DNA of 64,000 nucleotides from the NCBI GenBank assembly GCA_963728835.1, contig CAVSKZ010000002.1:1116001-1180000 (forward strand), in the 5' to 3' direction. Made by a program: the position numbers and the translations under genes. Source of the stretch: VRUE01 sp963728835. GTDB taxonomy: Bacteria > Actinomycetota > Thermoleophilia > Solirubrobacterales > 70-9. Of the stretch, positions 7,349 to 15,626 are shown in pieces; positions within the stretch are counted from its first letter, which is position 1; each line of letters starts with the position of its first letter. The notes under the pieces are model-generated. The model did not search any database and was not told the DNA's origin. It saw only the letters and a program-made list of their open reading frames with translations.

Positions 7349-8530
7349 ATGCGCAAGACTCGCCCTGCCCTGGCGGCTCTCCTGGCCGCCGCGGCGGCGC
7401 TGCTCGTGCTGCTCGCAGCCGGTATCGCTTCCGCCGACGAACTCGAATCGAAGCTCGACCGCGCCGAGGCGAAGCTCTCCGAGGTGCGCGAGCGCAGCGG
7501 CGTGCTGACCACGACGATCTCCCGCTACAAGGACCGGATCGAGAGGCTGACCCGCGAGGTTGCGGTACTGCGCGGTCGCGAGGCCGCGGTCGAGGTGCGG
7601 CTCGACGCCAAGCAGGCGGAGCTCGACCGTGCCGTAGCCGAGCTCGATACCGCCAAGAGGCACCTGGCCGTGGTTCGCGCCCGCCTCGAGCGCGCGCTGG
7701 TGGCGCTGCGCGAGCGGCTGATCGCGATCTATGAGACCGGCACCCCGGACGTGCTCAGCGTCATCGTCGGCGCCGACGGATACGACGACCTGATCGGCCG
7801 CACCGAATACCTCAACCACATTCGCGGCATGGACGAAGCCATCGTCGGCCGCGTGCGCGACCTGCGTGACCAGGTGAAGAGCACCGTCTTCCGCCTGCGC
7901 ACGGCGAAGAACCGGATCGAGGCCGCGCGCGATGCAATCGCCGCCGAAGAGCGGGCGCTGGCAGGTGCCCGTGCTGCTGTCGAGCGGCGCCAGTCGGCGC
8001 TGGTCGCGGTGCGGGGCGAGCGCGTGGCGGCCCTGGAGAGGATCCGCGAGACCGAGCAGGAGCTCCACGGAGAGGTGACCGAGATCCAGGCCGAGCTCGC
8101 CGCGCGACTGGGCGAAACGGCCTCCGCGCCCCTCCCGGCAGGACCGATCCGCTACGGCTCCGGTCAGCTGATCTGGCCGGTGGACGGACCTGTCGTCTCG
8201 ACCTTCGGGATGCGCTGGGGTCGCATGCACGAGGGCATCGACATCGCGGTTCCGGCGGGCACCCCGATCCGTGCGGCCGCCTCGGGATCCGTCGTCCTGG
8301 TCCAGTCCGACGCCGAAAGCGGCGGCTACGGCAACTTCACCTGCCTCGATCACGGCGGCGGTCTGCAGACGTGCTACGCCCACCAGTCGTCCTTCGCGGT
8401 GACGGCGGGTAGCGTCTCCCAGGGCGACGTGATCGGGTACGCCGGCTGCACCGGGCACTGCTTCGGCGACCACCTGCACTTCGAGGTGCGGGTCGGGGGC
8501 GGTCCCACCGACCCCCTGGGCTACCTGTAG
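7349..8530 (+). CDS. M23 family metallopeptidase with coiled coil (EnvC-like murein hydrolase)
   Basis: 393 aa exported protein. A signal peptide (PALAALLAAAAALLVLLAAG, cleaved after ASA at about residue 29) is followed by a long charged coiled coil to about residue 250. The C-terminal peptidase M23/LytM domain follows. The zinc ligands are visible: H294 in MHEGIDIAVPAG and HLHFEV at about residue 375, with a second His-containing segment TCYAHQSSF. In this family the coiled coil controls access to the active site or an amidase partner, and the substrate is peptidoglycan cross-bridges. The next gene encodes a Gly/Ser-rich anchored protein that may be its envelope partner. Confidence 0.9.
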   Translation: MRKTRPALAALLAAAAALLVLLAAGIASADELESKLDRAEAKLSEVRERSGVLTTTISRYKDRIERLTREVAVLRGREAAVEVRLDAKQAELDRAVAELDTAKRHLAVVRARLERALVALRERLIAIYETGTPDVLSVIVGADGYDDLIGRTEYLNHIRGMDEAIVGRVRDLRDQVKSTVFRLRTAKNRIEAARDAIAAEERALAGARAAVERRQSALVAVRGERVAALERIRETEQELHGEVTEIQAELAARLGETASAPLPAGPIRYGSGQLIWPVDGPVVSTFGMRWGRMHEGIDIAVPAGTPIRAAASGSVVLVQSDAESGGYGNFTCLDHGGGLQTCYAHQSSFAVTAGSVSQGDVIGYAGCTGHCFGDHLHFEVRVGGGPTDPLGYL

Positions 8531-8540
8531 ACGTACCTAA

Positions 8541-8560
8541 AATCGATCAAAAATTCGATT
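8541..8560. promoter_or_regulatory. AT-rich inverted repeat between M23 gene and next gene
   Basis: AATCGA and TCGATT flank an 8-base A-rich spacer inside a strikingly AT-rich ~30 bases in this GC-rich region. It could be an operator or weak terminator; neither can be decided from the sequence. Confidence 0.35.
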
Positions 8561-8625
8561 ATTGGGTATGGCGTGACGGTTTTCCCCTGGGACCCTGGGT
8601 ACCAAGCGACCAGGAGGCAACGTCG

Positions 8626-9288
8626 ATGGTCCGCCAGGCTCAGACCTATCTCGCGAGCGCCGTTTCGGCCACGGCGCTCGTTGCCGCTGCTGTCGTCGCC
8701 TTCGTCCTGCTCGTCTCCTTCCAGGCCCTGAAGGACTGGCCGCTGGCCGCTCTCGGCGGGGGTGAGGAGACGACCCTCTCGCCGTCTCGCCCTGCGGACT
8801 CCGGCGGCGCTTCGCCCTCTGCGGTGACAGGCGGAGCCGCCTCGGGCCCGGCGGGCTCCGGTGTCCAGGGAGGAAAAGCCCCCGGCGCCGGGCAGCGCGA
8901 CGGCAGTGCCACTCTCGGTGAGGCGCCGGTTGGCGCGGCGCCGCCGGCAGGCGGTCCCGTGGGCGGAGGCGGCTCCGAAGGATCGGCCCCGTCGGGGTCG
9001 ACACCCTCCGCGGCGAGCGGGAGCGGCGGCGGTGGCTCGGGCTCGGGCTCGCAGGCCGGTGGCGCGGGCTCCGGGACCGGCCAGTCCACCTCGGGAGCCG
9101 TCACCGGTACGGTCAACGACACGGTCGCCGGCGTCGACGAAGCCGTCGGCGGCGCTCTCGGCGAAACCGGGGCGACCGGCGTGACCGAAGGGGTGGTGAA
9201 CGGTGTGGCCGGACCCGAATCACCCGTCGGGGAAACGGTGGACAAAGTCGCCGACACGGCCGGCGGCATCCTCGGCGGCGGCAAATAG
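8626..9288 (+). CDS. Gly/Ser-rich membrane-anchored protein
   Basis: 220 aa. One N-terminal membrane segment (ATALVAAAVVAFVLLVSFQA, about residues 16-36) is followed by a low-complexity extracytoplasmic region rich in Gly, Ser, Ala and Pro. The C-terminal third has short amphipathic repeats built on Gly-Val-acidic units (TGTVNDTVAGVDEAVGGALG, then TEGVVNGVAG). A good ribosome-binding site, AGGAGG, lies 9 bases upstream. The low complexity prevents a family assignment. Its position right after the M23 peptidase suggests an envelope role. The AT-rich repeat at 8541-8560 may control it. Confidence 0.6.
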   Translation: MVRQAQTYLASAVSATALVAAAVVAFVLLVSFQALKDWPLAALGGGEETTLSPSRPADSGGASPSAVTGGAASGPAGSGVQGGKAPGAGQRDGSATLGEAPVGAAPPAGGPVGGGGSEGSAPSGSTPSAASGSGGGGSGSGSQAGGAGSGTGQSTSGAVTGTVNDTVAGVDEAVGGALGETGATGVTEGVVNGVAGPESPVGETVDKVADTAGGILGGGK

Positions 9289-9336
9289 CGGCGCCAGGCG
9301 CCGAAGGTCCCCTCCCAACCGTCACAATGCCCGCCT

Positions 9337-10641
9337 ATGGCGGAGCGTGGACAGGCAGGCGCGGTGGTCGACCCGATCGCGGGCTCGCCGGTGTATCCGA
9401 GCGGCAGCCGCGTAAACGAGCGCGGGCACCTCGAGATCGGCGGCTGCGACGTGGTCGATCTGGCGGCGGAGTTCGGCACGCCGGCCTACCTCTACGCCGA
9501 GGACGACATGCGGGGGCGGGCCCGCGGCTACCGCGAGGCCTTCGAGCGCGGTGGGATGGCGTTCGAGGTCCTCTTCGCCAGCAAGTCCTTTCCCTGCACG
9601 GCCGCCTACCGGCTCTTCGCCGAGGAGGGTCTCTCGGTCGACGTCGCCTCGGGCGGCGAGCTGCACATGGCGCTGCGCGCCGGCTTCGATCCGCACCGCA
9701 TCCACATGCACGGCAACAACAAGACCGACGAGGAGATCCTCTTCGCGGCGCGCTCGGGCGTCGGCCACCTGATCCTCGACTCCTTCGACGAGATCGAGCG
9801 CTGCGAGCGACTGCTGGATGAGGCCCAGGACGTGCTGATCCGGGTCACGCCCGGGATCAAGCCCTCGACCCACGACTACGTCCAGACCGGGCAGCTCGAC
9901 TCCAAGTTCGGCTTCGGGATCGAGGACGGGCTCGCCGCGCGGGCGATCGAGCGGGTGCTGGGCTCCGACGTCCTGCGGCTCACCGGGCTGCACGCCCACA
10001 TCGGCTCGCAGATCTTCGAGCTGGAGCCCTACACCCTGGCGATCCGCGCGATCGGCGAGCTCGCCGGCGAGTGGTGCAAGGTGGTCAACGTCGGCGGCGG
10101 CCTCGGCATCGCCTACGCCGCGGAGGACGAGCCCCCCGCGATCGACGCCTACGTCGACGTCAAGGTCCGCGGCGTCGCCGAGGTCTTCGGCAGGGACGTG
10201 CGCATCCTGGTCGAGCCGGGTCGCTCGCTGGTCGGCAACGCCGGCGTGACCGCCTATCGAATCGGCACGGTCAAGGAGATTCCCGGCGTTCGCACCTACG
10301 TCGCCGTCGACGGCGGCATGTCGGACAACATGCGACCGATGCTCTACGGGTCCCGCTACGAAGCGCTGATCGCCGATCGAGCCGCCGCCGTGCCCGGCAG
10401 CCTGGCGACGGTCGCCGGCATGCACTGTGAGTCCGGCGACGTCCTCGTCCGCGACGCGATGCTGGCGGAGCCGGCGGTCGGCGACGTCCTCGTGACCCCC
10501 GCGACCGGCGCCTACGGACACGCGATGGCCAGCAACTACAACGGCGTGACCCGCCCGCCCGTCGTCTTCTGCCGCGACGGCGACGCCCGCCTCGTCGTGC
10601 GGCGCGAGACCTACGAGGACCTGACCGCGCGGGATGTCTGA
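9337..10641 (+). CDS. lysA: diaminopimelate decarboxylase
   Basis: 434 aa, fold-type III PLP enzyme that decarboxylates meso-diaminopimelate to L-lysine, the last step of lysine synthesis. The PLP lysine is K83 in VLFASKSFPC. SVDVASGGELHMAL and HMHGNNKTDEEI follow, then the glycine loop VVNVGGGLGIAY that binds the PLP phosphate. The second-subunit active-site signature is GMHCESGDVL, followed by the tyrosine-containing TPATGAYGHAMASNYNG. It heads a four-gene amino-acid operon; its stop overlaps the start of hom by eight bases. Confidence 0.95.
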   Translation: MAERGQAGAVVDPIAGSPVYPSGSRVNERGHLEIGGCDVVDLAAEFGTPAYLYAEDDMRGRARGYREAFERGGMAFEVLFASKSFPCTAAYRLFAEEGLSVDVASGGELHMALRAGFDPHRIHMHGNNKTDEEILFAARSGVGHLILDSFDEIERCERLLDEAQDVLIRVTPGIKPSTHDYVQTGQLDSKFGFGIEDGLAARAIERVLGSDVLRLTGLHAHIGSQIFELEPYTLAIRAIGELAGEWCKVVNVGGGLGIAYAAEDEPPAIDAYVDVKVRGVAEVFGRDVRILVEPGRSLVGNAGVTAYRIGTVKEIPGVRTYVAVDGGMSDNMRPMLYGSRYEALIADRAAAVPGSLATVAGMHCESGDVLVRDAMLAEPAVGDVLVTPATGAYGHAMASNYNGVTRPPVVFCRDGDARLVVRRETYEDLTARDV

Positions 10642-11869
10642 GGACCCCTCCAAAGTCGTCCGCATCGGGCTGCTGGGACGCGGCACGGTCGGTGGCGCCT
10701 TCGCCGACCTGCTCGCCGCCCGAGCCGGCGCCGTCGAGGCCGCGACCGGGCGCCGTCCCGAGATCTCCGGCGTCCTCACCCGCGAGAACGGCGACTTCGA
10801 CGCGATCCTCGAGCGCTCCGACGTGATCGTCGAGCTGATGGGTGGGACAGAGCCGGCACGGGACCACGTGCTCGATGCGCTGCGCGCCGAGCGGCCGGTG
10901 GTCACCGCCAACAAGCAGCTCCTGGCCAAGCACGGAGACGAGCTCTTCGACGTCGCCCGCGAGGCCGGCGTTCAGCTGCGCTTCGAGGCGGCGGTGGCGG
11001 GCGTGATCCCGATCGTCCGCGCGATCCAGGAGAGCTTCGGCGTCACCGAGATCGCCAAGGTCTTCGGCATCGTCAACGGCACCACCAACTTCATCCTCAC
11101 CGAGATGGCCGCCAGCGGCGCCCCCTTCGAGGAGGTCCTGGCCCGCGCCCAGGAGCTGGGATACGCCGAGGCCGATCCCACCGACGACGTAAACGGCGCC
11201 GACGCCGCGGCGAAGATGGCGATCCTCGCCCGCCTCGCCTTCCACACGCCGGTGACGTTAGACGGCGTTTCCTACGAGGGGATCGAGCAGGTCAAGCCCG
11301 ACGACATCGCCTACGCCAAGGAGCTCGGCCTCACGCTGAAGCTGCTCGGCGTCGCCGAGCGCCGCGAGGGCGGTATCAGCGTGCGCGTCTTCCCCTGCTT
11401 CCTCTCTCCGGGCCACCCGCTGGCGCCCGTCGAGGGCCCGTTCAACGCGGTGATGGTGGAGGCGCCCGAGATCACCGAGGTGACGATGTCGGGGCCCGGG
11501 GCGGGCGGGGTGCAGACCGCCTCGGCCGTGCTCGGCGACCTCGTTTCGATACTGGGCGGCGACGCGCCGGTCCACGATGCCCGCGAGCGGCTGCCGATCG
11601 TCGCCGACGTGGCCTCCTCCTTCTACCTGCACCTGGAGGTCGCCGACCGGCCCGGCGTGCTCGCGCAGATCGCCCAGGTGCTCGGCGACAAGGAGGTATC
11701 GGTCAAGAGCGTCGTCCAGCGCGGCGCCGGCGAGGAGGCGCGCCTGGTGATGGTCGTCCACGAGTGCCTGGAGTCGCGCTTCGCCGAGGCGCTGGAGGCG
11801 ATCGACGCGCTGGATGTGCTGCGCGCGCCGCCGCGGGCCATACGCGTGATCGAAGAGGAGTTCGTTTGA
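10634..11869 (+). CDS. hom: homoserine dehydrogenase
   Basis: 411 aa NAD(P)H-dependent enzyme converting aspartate semialdehyde to homoserine, the branch point to threonine and methionine. The nucleotide fold opens with IGLLGRGTVGGAFAD. The middle carries the family segment VNGTTNFILTEMAASG and GYAEADPTDDVNGADAAAK, which includes the catalytic Asp/Lys region. A C-terminal ACT domain (VADRPGVLAQIAQVLGDKEV) suggests allosteric control, usually by threonine. It overlaps lysA upstream and thrC downstream, so expression is coupled. Confidence 0.95.
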   Translation: MSEDPSKVVRIGLLGRGTVGGAFADLLAARAGAVEAATGRRPEISGVLTRENGDFDAILERSDVIVELMGGTEPARDHVLDALRAERPVVTANKQLLAKHGDELFDVAREAGVQLRFEAAVAGVIPIVRAIQESFGVTEIAKVFGIVNGTTNFILTEMAASGAPFEEVLARAQELGYAEADPTDDVNGADAAAKMAILARLAFHTPVTLDGVSYEGIEQVKPDDIAYAKELGLTLKLLGVAERREGGISVRVFPCFLSPGHPLAPVEGPFNAVMVEAPEITEVTMSGPGAGGVQTASAVLGDLVSILGGDAPVHDARERLPIVADVASSFYLHLEVADRPGVLAQIAQVLGDKEVSVKSVVQRGAGEEARLVMVVHECLESRFAEALEAIDALDVLRAPPRAIRVIEEEFV

Positions 11870-12903
11870 GTCCCGCCCCCCTGATCGAGAGATACAGGGA
11901 GCGTCTCTCGCTGGAGCCCGGGGACCCGGTGGTGACCCTGAACGAGGGGTCGACCCCGCTGGTCGAGGCACCGCGGCTCTCCGAGCGGCTCGGGGTGCGG
12001 GCCTACCTCAAGTTCGAGGGGGCGAACCCGACCGGCAGCTTCAAGGACCGCGGGATGACGGTTGCCGTCTCCCGGGCGAAGGGCAGGGGGGCCGAGGCCG
12101 TGATCTGCGCCTCGACGGGCAACACCGCCGCCAGCGCCGCCGCTTACGCCGCGCGGGCTGGGCTGCGCGGCGCCGTGATCGTGCCCGAGGGAAAGATCGC
12201 GATCGGCAAGCTCGCGCAGGCGCTGATGCATGGGGCGCGGGTCGTCGCCCTGCAGGGCAACTTCGACGACGCCCTGCGGATCGTCCGCGAGCTGGCGGCG
12301 AAGCACCCGATCGAGCTCGTCAACTCGGTCAACCCGCACCGGATCGAAGGTCAGAAGACAGCCGCCTTCGAGGTGGTCGAGGAGCTCGGCGAGGCGCCGG
12401 GGGCCCTGGCGATCCCTGTCGGCAACGCCGGCAACGTCACCGCCTACTGGCGCGGCTTTCAGGAGGTCGGCGCGGCGCCGGTGCTCTACGGCTTCCAGGC
12501 CGAGGGGGCGGCACCGCTCGTCCACGGCGAGCCCGTCGCCAGTCCCGAGACGGTCGCCTCGGCGATCCGGATCGGCAACCCCGCCCGCTGGGAGGAGGCG
12601 ATGGCCGCCTTCACGGCGTCGCGGGGACGCGTCGCCGCGGTCTCCGACGAGCAGATCCTCGACGCCTATCGCTGGCTCGCCGCCGGGGAGGGAGTCTTTT
12701 GCGAGCCCGCCTCGGCGGCCTCGGTCGCAGGCCTGCTGGCCCATGGCCTGCCTACAGTCGAGGGCGCCGCCCCGCCCGAGTCGGTCGTCTGCGTCCTCAC
12801 CGGCCACGGCCTCAAGGACCCCGACACCGCACTCTCCAAGGCGCCGCCGGTGATCAACTGCGAGAACGACCTCGGCGCCGTGGAGCGCGCCGTGTTCGAG
12901 TGA
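11866..12903 (+). CDS. thrC: threonine synthase
   Basis: 345 aa, PLP-dependent fold-type II enzyme converting phosphohomoserine to threonine. The start is the TTG at 11866, overlapping the hom TGA as TTGA; the open frame extends upstream inside hom but that part is a shadow. The PLP lysine is K60 in NPTGSFKDRGM. ICASTGNTAASAAAYAARAG and the phosphate-binding PVGNAGNVTAYWRG are visible. The length fits the shorter bacterial class. The start overlap implies translation coupled to hom. Confidence 0.94.
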   Translation: MSPAPLIERYRERLSLEPGDPVVTLNEGSTPLVEAPRLSERLGVRAYLKFEGANPTGSFKDRGMTVAVSRAKGRGAEAVICASTGNTAASAAAYAARAGLRGAVIVPEGKIAIGKLAQALMHGARVVALQGNFDDALRIVRELAAKHPIELVNSVNPHRIEGQKTAAFEVVEELGEAPGALAIPVGNAGNVTAYWRGFQEVGAAPVLYGFQAEGAAPLVHGEPVASPETVASAIRIGNPARWEEAMAAFTASRGRVAAVSDEQILDAYRWLAAGEGVFCEPASAASVAGLLAHGLPTVEGAAPPESVVCVLTGHGLKDPDTALSKAPPVINCENDLGAVERAVFE

Positions 12904-13781
12904 CCGCGCGGCACCGCCTGATCCGGGTCCCGGCCTCCTCGGCCAACCTCGGGCCGGGCTACGACGTGCTCGCTGCGGCCGTCTCGCTCTTCCTCGAGCT
13001 GGAGGTCGAGGAGACGGGAGAGTTCTCCTTCGACCCGGGCGGCCTCGACGTCTCCACCGACCGCGACAACCTGATCGTGCGCGCCTTCGAGAGCCTCCAT
13101 CCGGCCGATGGCATCGCTTTCCGCTTGCGCAGCGAGATACCGCTGGCGCGCGGCCTCGGCTCCAGCGCGGCGGCGATCGTCGCCGGCCTGCATGCCGCCG
13201 ACCACCTCTTCGAGCTGGGCCTCTCGAAGGAGGACTTCCTTGCGCGCGCCACTGAGATCGAGGGGCACCCGGACAACGTCGCCGCGGCGATCTTCGGCGG
13301 CATCGTGATCTGCGGCACGGGGGAGGGGGGCGCTCCGAGCGCCGCCCGCTTCGACCCGCCGGGCGGCCTCGAGGGGATCGCGGTGATCCCCGCCGAGGAG
13401 GTCTCGACCGAGCGCGCCCGCGAGGCGATCCCGGCCGAGGTCCCGCTCGCCGACGCCGTCGCCAACGTCTCCGCCGCCTCCCGTCTCGTCCTCGGCCTTC
13501 AGACCGCCGACCTCGACCTCCTCGCGGCCGGCCTCGCCGACCGCATCCACCAGGACCGACGCCGCGAGCTCTACCCGCGCTCGATGGACCTGGTCGACGC
13601 CGCGGCGGACCTCGGCGCCCTCGGCGCGACGATCTCCGGCGCCGGCCCCACGGTCCTCGTCTGGACCACCTGGCAGGACGCCGGCAAGGTCGCCGAGGCC
13701 CTGGAGGACCGCTGCGCCGGCTGGGCCGAGGTCAAGCGCCTCCCCTTCAGCCCCCATGGGGCCGACGTTCCCGAGCTTTGA
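12900..13781 (+). CDS. thrB: homoserine kinase
   Basis: 293 aa GHMP-family kinase that phosphorylates homoserine with ATP, supplying thrC. The start is a GTG overlapping the thrC stop (GTGA at 12900-12903). The N-terminal PASSANLGPGYDVLAAAV is the first GHMP motif. The ATP-binding PLARGLGSSAAAIVAG is at residues 81-96, and the third motif is GATISGAGPTVLVWT near the C-terminus. It is the last gene of lysA-hom-thrC-thrB, and the palindromic hairpin at 13783-13833 begins 1 base after its stop. Confidence 0.95.
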   Translation: MTARHRLIRVPASSANLGPGYDVLAAAVSLFLELEVEETGEFSFDPGGLDVSTDRDNLIVRAFESLHPADGIAFRLRSEIPLARGLGSSAAAIVAGLHAADHLFELGLSKEDFLARATEIEGHPDNVAAAIFGGIVICGTGEGGAPSAARFDPPGGLEGIAVIPAEEVSTERAREAIPAEVPLADAVANVSAASRLVLGLQTADLDLLAAGLADRIHQDRRRELYPRSMDLVDAAADLGALGATISGAGPTVLVWTTWQDAGKVAEALEDRCAGWAEVKRLPFSPHGADVPEL

Positions 13782-13782
13782 C

Positions 13783-13833
13783 CGCCGACGGGCCGATACG
13801 TCAACCCATGGTTGACGTATCGGCCCGTCGGCG
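13783..13833. repeat. Perfect 24-bp palindromic hairpin, family B copy 2
   Basis: Arms 13783-13806 and 13810-13833 pair perfectly around CAT. It shares 20 of 23 arm positions with the hairpin at 2632-2682, and the three changed positions are compensated on the opposite arm. It directly follows thrB and precedes the cupin gene, so it could end the threonine operon or shape the cupin leader. Confidence 0.8.
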
Positions 13834-13854
13834 TGGGGTATGGTCGGCAAGGCG

Positions 13855-14226
13855 ATGGCCGGCTACACGATCAAGCACCGCGACGAGTTCGAGACGATGG
13901 AGGGGTCGGGGGACGCGACCTGGCGCCTGGCACGCAAGGCGCTGGGCACGTCTGACTTCGGCTTCAACCTGGTCGAGATCGGCCCCGGCGGCCAGATCCC
14001 CGAGCACGACGAGGCCGAGAGCGGCCAGGTCGAGCTCTTCATCGTGCTCGAGGGCGAGGCGGTGATGAGGCTCGAGGGCGAGGACCACCCGGCGCCCGCC
14101 GGCACCTTCGCCTCGATCGAGCCGCCGGCCAGCCGCACGATCCTCAACCGCTCCGACGCCCCCGTCACGGCCCTTCTCATCGGCGTCCACCCGACCGGCG
14201 ACTACAGCGCCCCAGGCTGGGCCTGA
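13855..14226 (+). CDS. cupin domain protein
   Basis: 123 aa from the ATG at 13855, which has AAGG 4 bases upstream; an in-frame ATG at 13840 is also possible but would begin almost inside the hairpin. The cupin motif 1 region is GGQIPEHDEAESGQVELFIV and motif 2 is GTFASIEPPASRTILNRSD. Only one of the usual His ligands of motif 1 is evident (PEHDE), so metal binding is uncertain. A small single-domain cupin of this kind may bind a sugar or small ligand. It stands alone between two hairpins. Confidence 0.75.
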   Translation: MAGYTIKHRDEFETMEGSGDATWRLARKALGTSDFGFNLVEIGPGGQIPEHDEAESGQVELFIVLEGEAVMRLEGEDHPAPAGTFASIEPPASRTILNRSDAPVTALLIGVHPTGDYSAPGWA

Positions 14227-14232
14227 GACGCT

Positions 14233-14277
14233 CGAACCTGCATTTACCCCCGCATAGTGCGGGTAAATGCAGATTCG
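14233..14277 (+). terminator. 17-bp hairpin after the cupin gene
   Basis: Arms 14233-14249 and 14261-14277 pair with one mismatch; the inner 12 bases (CTGCATTTACCC and its complement) are perfect. It starts 6 bases after the cupin stop and is AT-rich compared with its surroundings. No T tract follows. Confidence 0.6.
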
Positions 14278-14301
14278 TCCCGAGCGGCCCTCGATCGGCT
14301 C

Positions 14302-14307
14302 TATAAT
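14302..14307 (+). promoter_or_regulatory. -10 element TATAAT upstream of gltB
   Basis: A perfect TATAAT lies 62 bases before the preferred TTG start at 14370. No strong -35 is seen. Transcription from here would start near 14314, which argues against the alternative TTG at 14316 unless it is leaderless. Confidence 0.55.
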
Positions 14308-14369
14308 TCGCCGACTTGTCAACCCGTCGCGCGCCCGCTCGAAGAAGGCGTGGAAACCGGGAGGTCAGC

Positions 14370-15626
14370 TTGTCAGATACCCAGTCCCGTGAGCTTCACG
14401 GCGAGAGCCCTGTCCGCTACTCGCCAGAGCGCGCCTACCGGCCGCTTGTCTCTCCGCCCAGCGTCGAGGACAAGGACGCGTGCGCGATCTATGCGTCCGT
14501 GCGCAAGGACGCGACGCCGAGCCACGCGCCGATCAAGCTGGCGATCCCGGCCCTGCAGAAGATGCTCCACCGCGCCGGCAACGTCGACGGCGAGGGCGAC
14601 GGCTGCGGGCTGCTGCTCGACCTGCCGCGCAAGATCTGGGCCGAGGAGGTCCGCTCGGGGGGCCACGACCCCTCGCTCACCCTCGACGACGCCTTCGCCG
14701 TCGCCCACGTCTTCATCGAGCGCTCCCAGGACCGCGAGCGGATCCAGCACGATGCCCGCGAGCTTCTCGGCCAGGGCGGCTTCCGCATCCTCGCCGAGCG
14801 GATCGGCGTCGTCGACTCCTCGGCGCTCGGCCCGACCGCGCGCGAGGAGGAGCCCCACTTCTGGCAGCTCGCCGGCCTCGTCGCCGATGCCTCGCGCCGC
14901 GACCGCGTCCTCTTCGACCTGCTGATAGAGATGGAGGAGAGGCTGGGGGTCCACGTTCCCTCCTTCTCCGCCACTACCTGCGTCTACAAGGTGATGGGGG
15001 CGCCCAAGGTGCTCGGCGCGTACTACCCGGACCTCCGCGACGAGCGCTTCGAGACGATCGGCTGCTTCGGCCACAACCGCTACTCGACCAACACCTGGCC
15101 CTCGTTCAAGCGCGTGCAGCCGTTCTCGGTACTCGGCCACAACGGCGAGATCAACACGATCGCGCAGCTGCGCCAGGAGGCGAAGATGCTCGGGGTGCCG
15201 ATCCATCCCGACGGCTCGGACTCCCAGGACCTCAACCGCACGATCGACACCCTGGTCAGCCGCGACGGCCTCAGCCTCGCCGAGGCGATGGAGATGGTGG
15301 TGCCGCCGATCGTCGAGGAGATCCGCTCGCTGCCCGAGGACCTGCGCCCGTTCTACATGTACCTGCGCCAGGCGATGGGCCCGTTCGCCCAGGGCCCCGT
15401 CGCGCTGATCGCCCGCCACGCCGAGGAGTGCGTGTTCTCCTCCGACGCGCTCGGCCTGCGGCCGCTGTGGCAGGTCGAGACCGGCGAGGACTTCGTCTTC
15501 AGCCTCCGAGCCGGGCGTCGTCCCCGTCGCGGCGATGGTCTCCGAGCCCAAGCCGCTCGCTCCGGGCGAGAAGGCGCTGGTGCTGGTCAACCGCTCCGCC
15601 AAGCGCTCGACCCTCCACGCCCATGA
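14370..15626 (+). CDS. gltB: glutamate synthase large subunit, N-terminal part (frame broken near 15503)
   Basis: The glutaminase half of ferredoxin/NADPH-type glutamate synthase. The start is TTG 14370 with GGGAGG 6 bases upstream. After a ~37-residue propeptide-like stretch comes DACAIYASVRKDATPSHAPI; the Cys is the predicted class II amidotransferase nucleophile after processing. GCFGHNRYSTNTWPSFKRVQ and LGHNGEINTIAQLRQEAKML are the standard Asn/Gly substrate loops. The reading frame is correct to about 15503, where one extra C (AGCCTCCGAG in place of AGCTCCGAG) shifts it. The last ~40 residues of this frame are nonsense, and the true sequence continues in the next entry. Confidence 0.85.
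   Translation: MSDTQSRELHGESPVRYSPERAYRPLVSPPSVEDKDACAIYASVRKDATPSHAPIKLAIPALQKMLHRAGNVDGEGDGCGLLLDLPRKIWAEEVRSGGHDPSLTLDDAFAVAHVFIERSQDRERIQHDARELLGQGGFRILAERIGVVDSSALGPTAREEEPHFWQLAGLVADASRRDRVLFDLLIEMEERLGVHVPSFSATTCVYKVMGAPKVLGAYYPDLRDERFETIGCFGHNRYSTNTWPSFKRVQPFSVLGHNGEINTIAQLRQEAKMLGVPIHPDGSDSQDLNRTIDTLVSRDGLSLAEAMEMVVPPIVEEIRSLPEDLRPFYMYLRQAMGPFAQGPVALIARHAEECVFSSDALGLRPLWQVETGEDFVFSLRAGRRPRRGDGLRAQAARSGREGAGAGQPLRQALDPPRP

Noticed and set aside
8561..8625. Possible riboswitch before the Gly/Ser-rich protein gene
   Set aside because: Too short for the c-di-AMP class often found near wall hydrolases, and no conserved core was seen.
14316..14369. TTG at 14316 as the gltB start
   Set aside because: It lies 2 bases from the expected transcription start and has no ribosome-binding site, whereas TTG 14370 has GGGAGG at correct spacing.
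15495..15510. Programmed +1 frameshifting in gltB
   Set aside because: No slippery codon or downstream structure shared with the other three shifted genes, and gltB is not known to be recoded.
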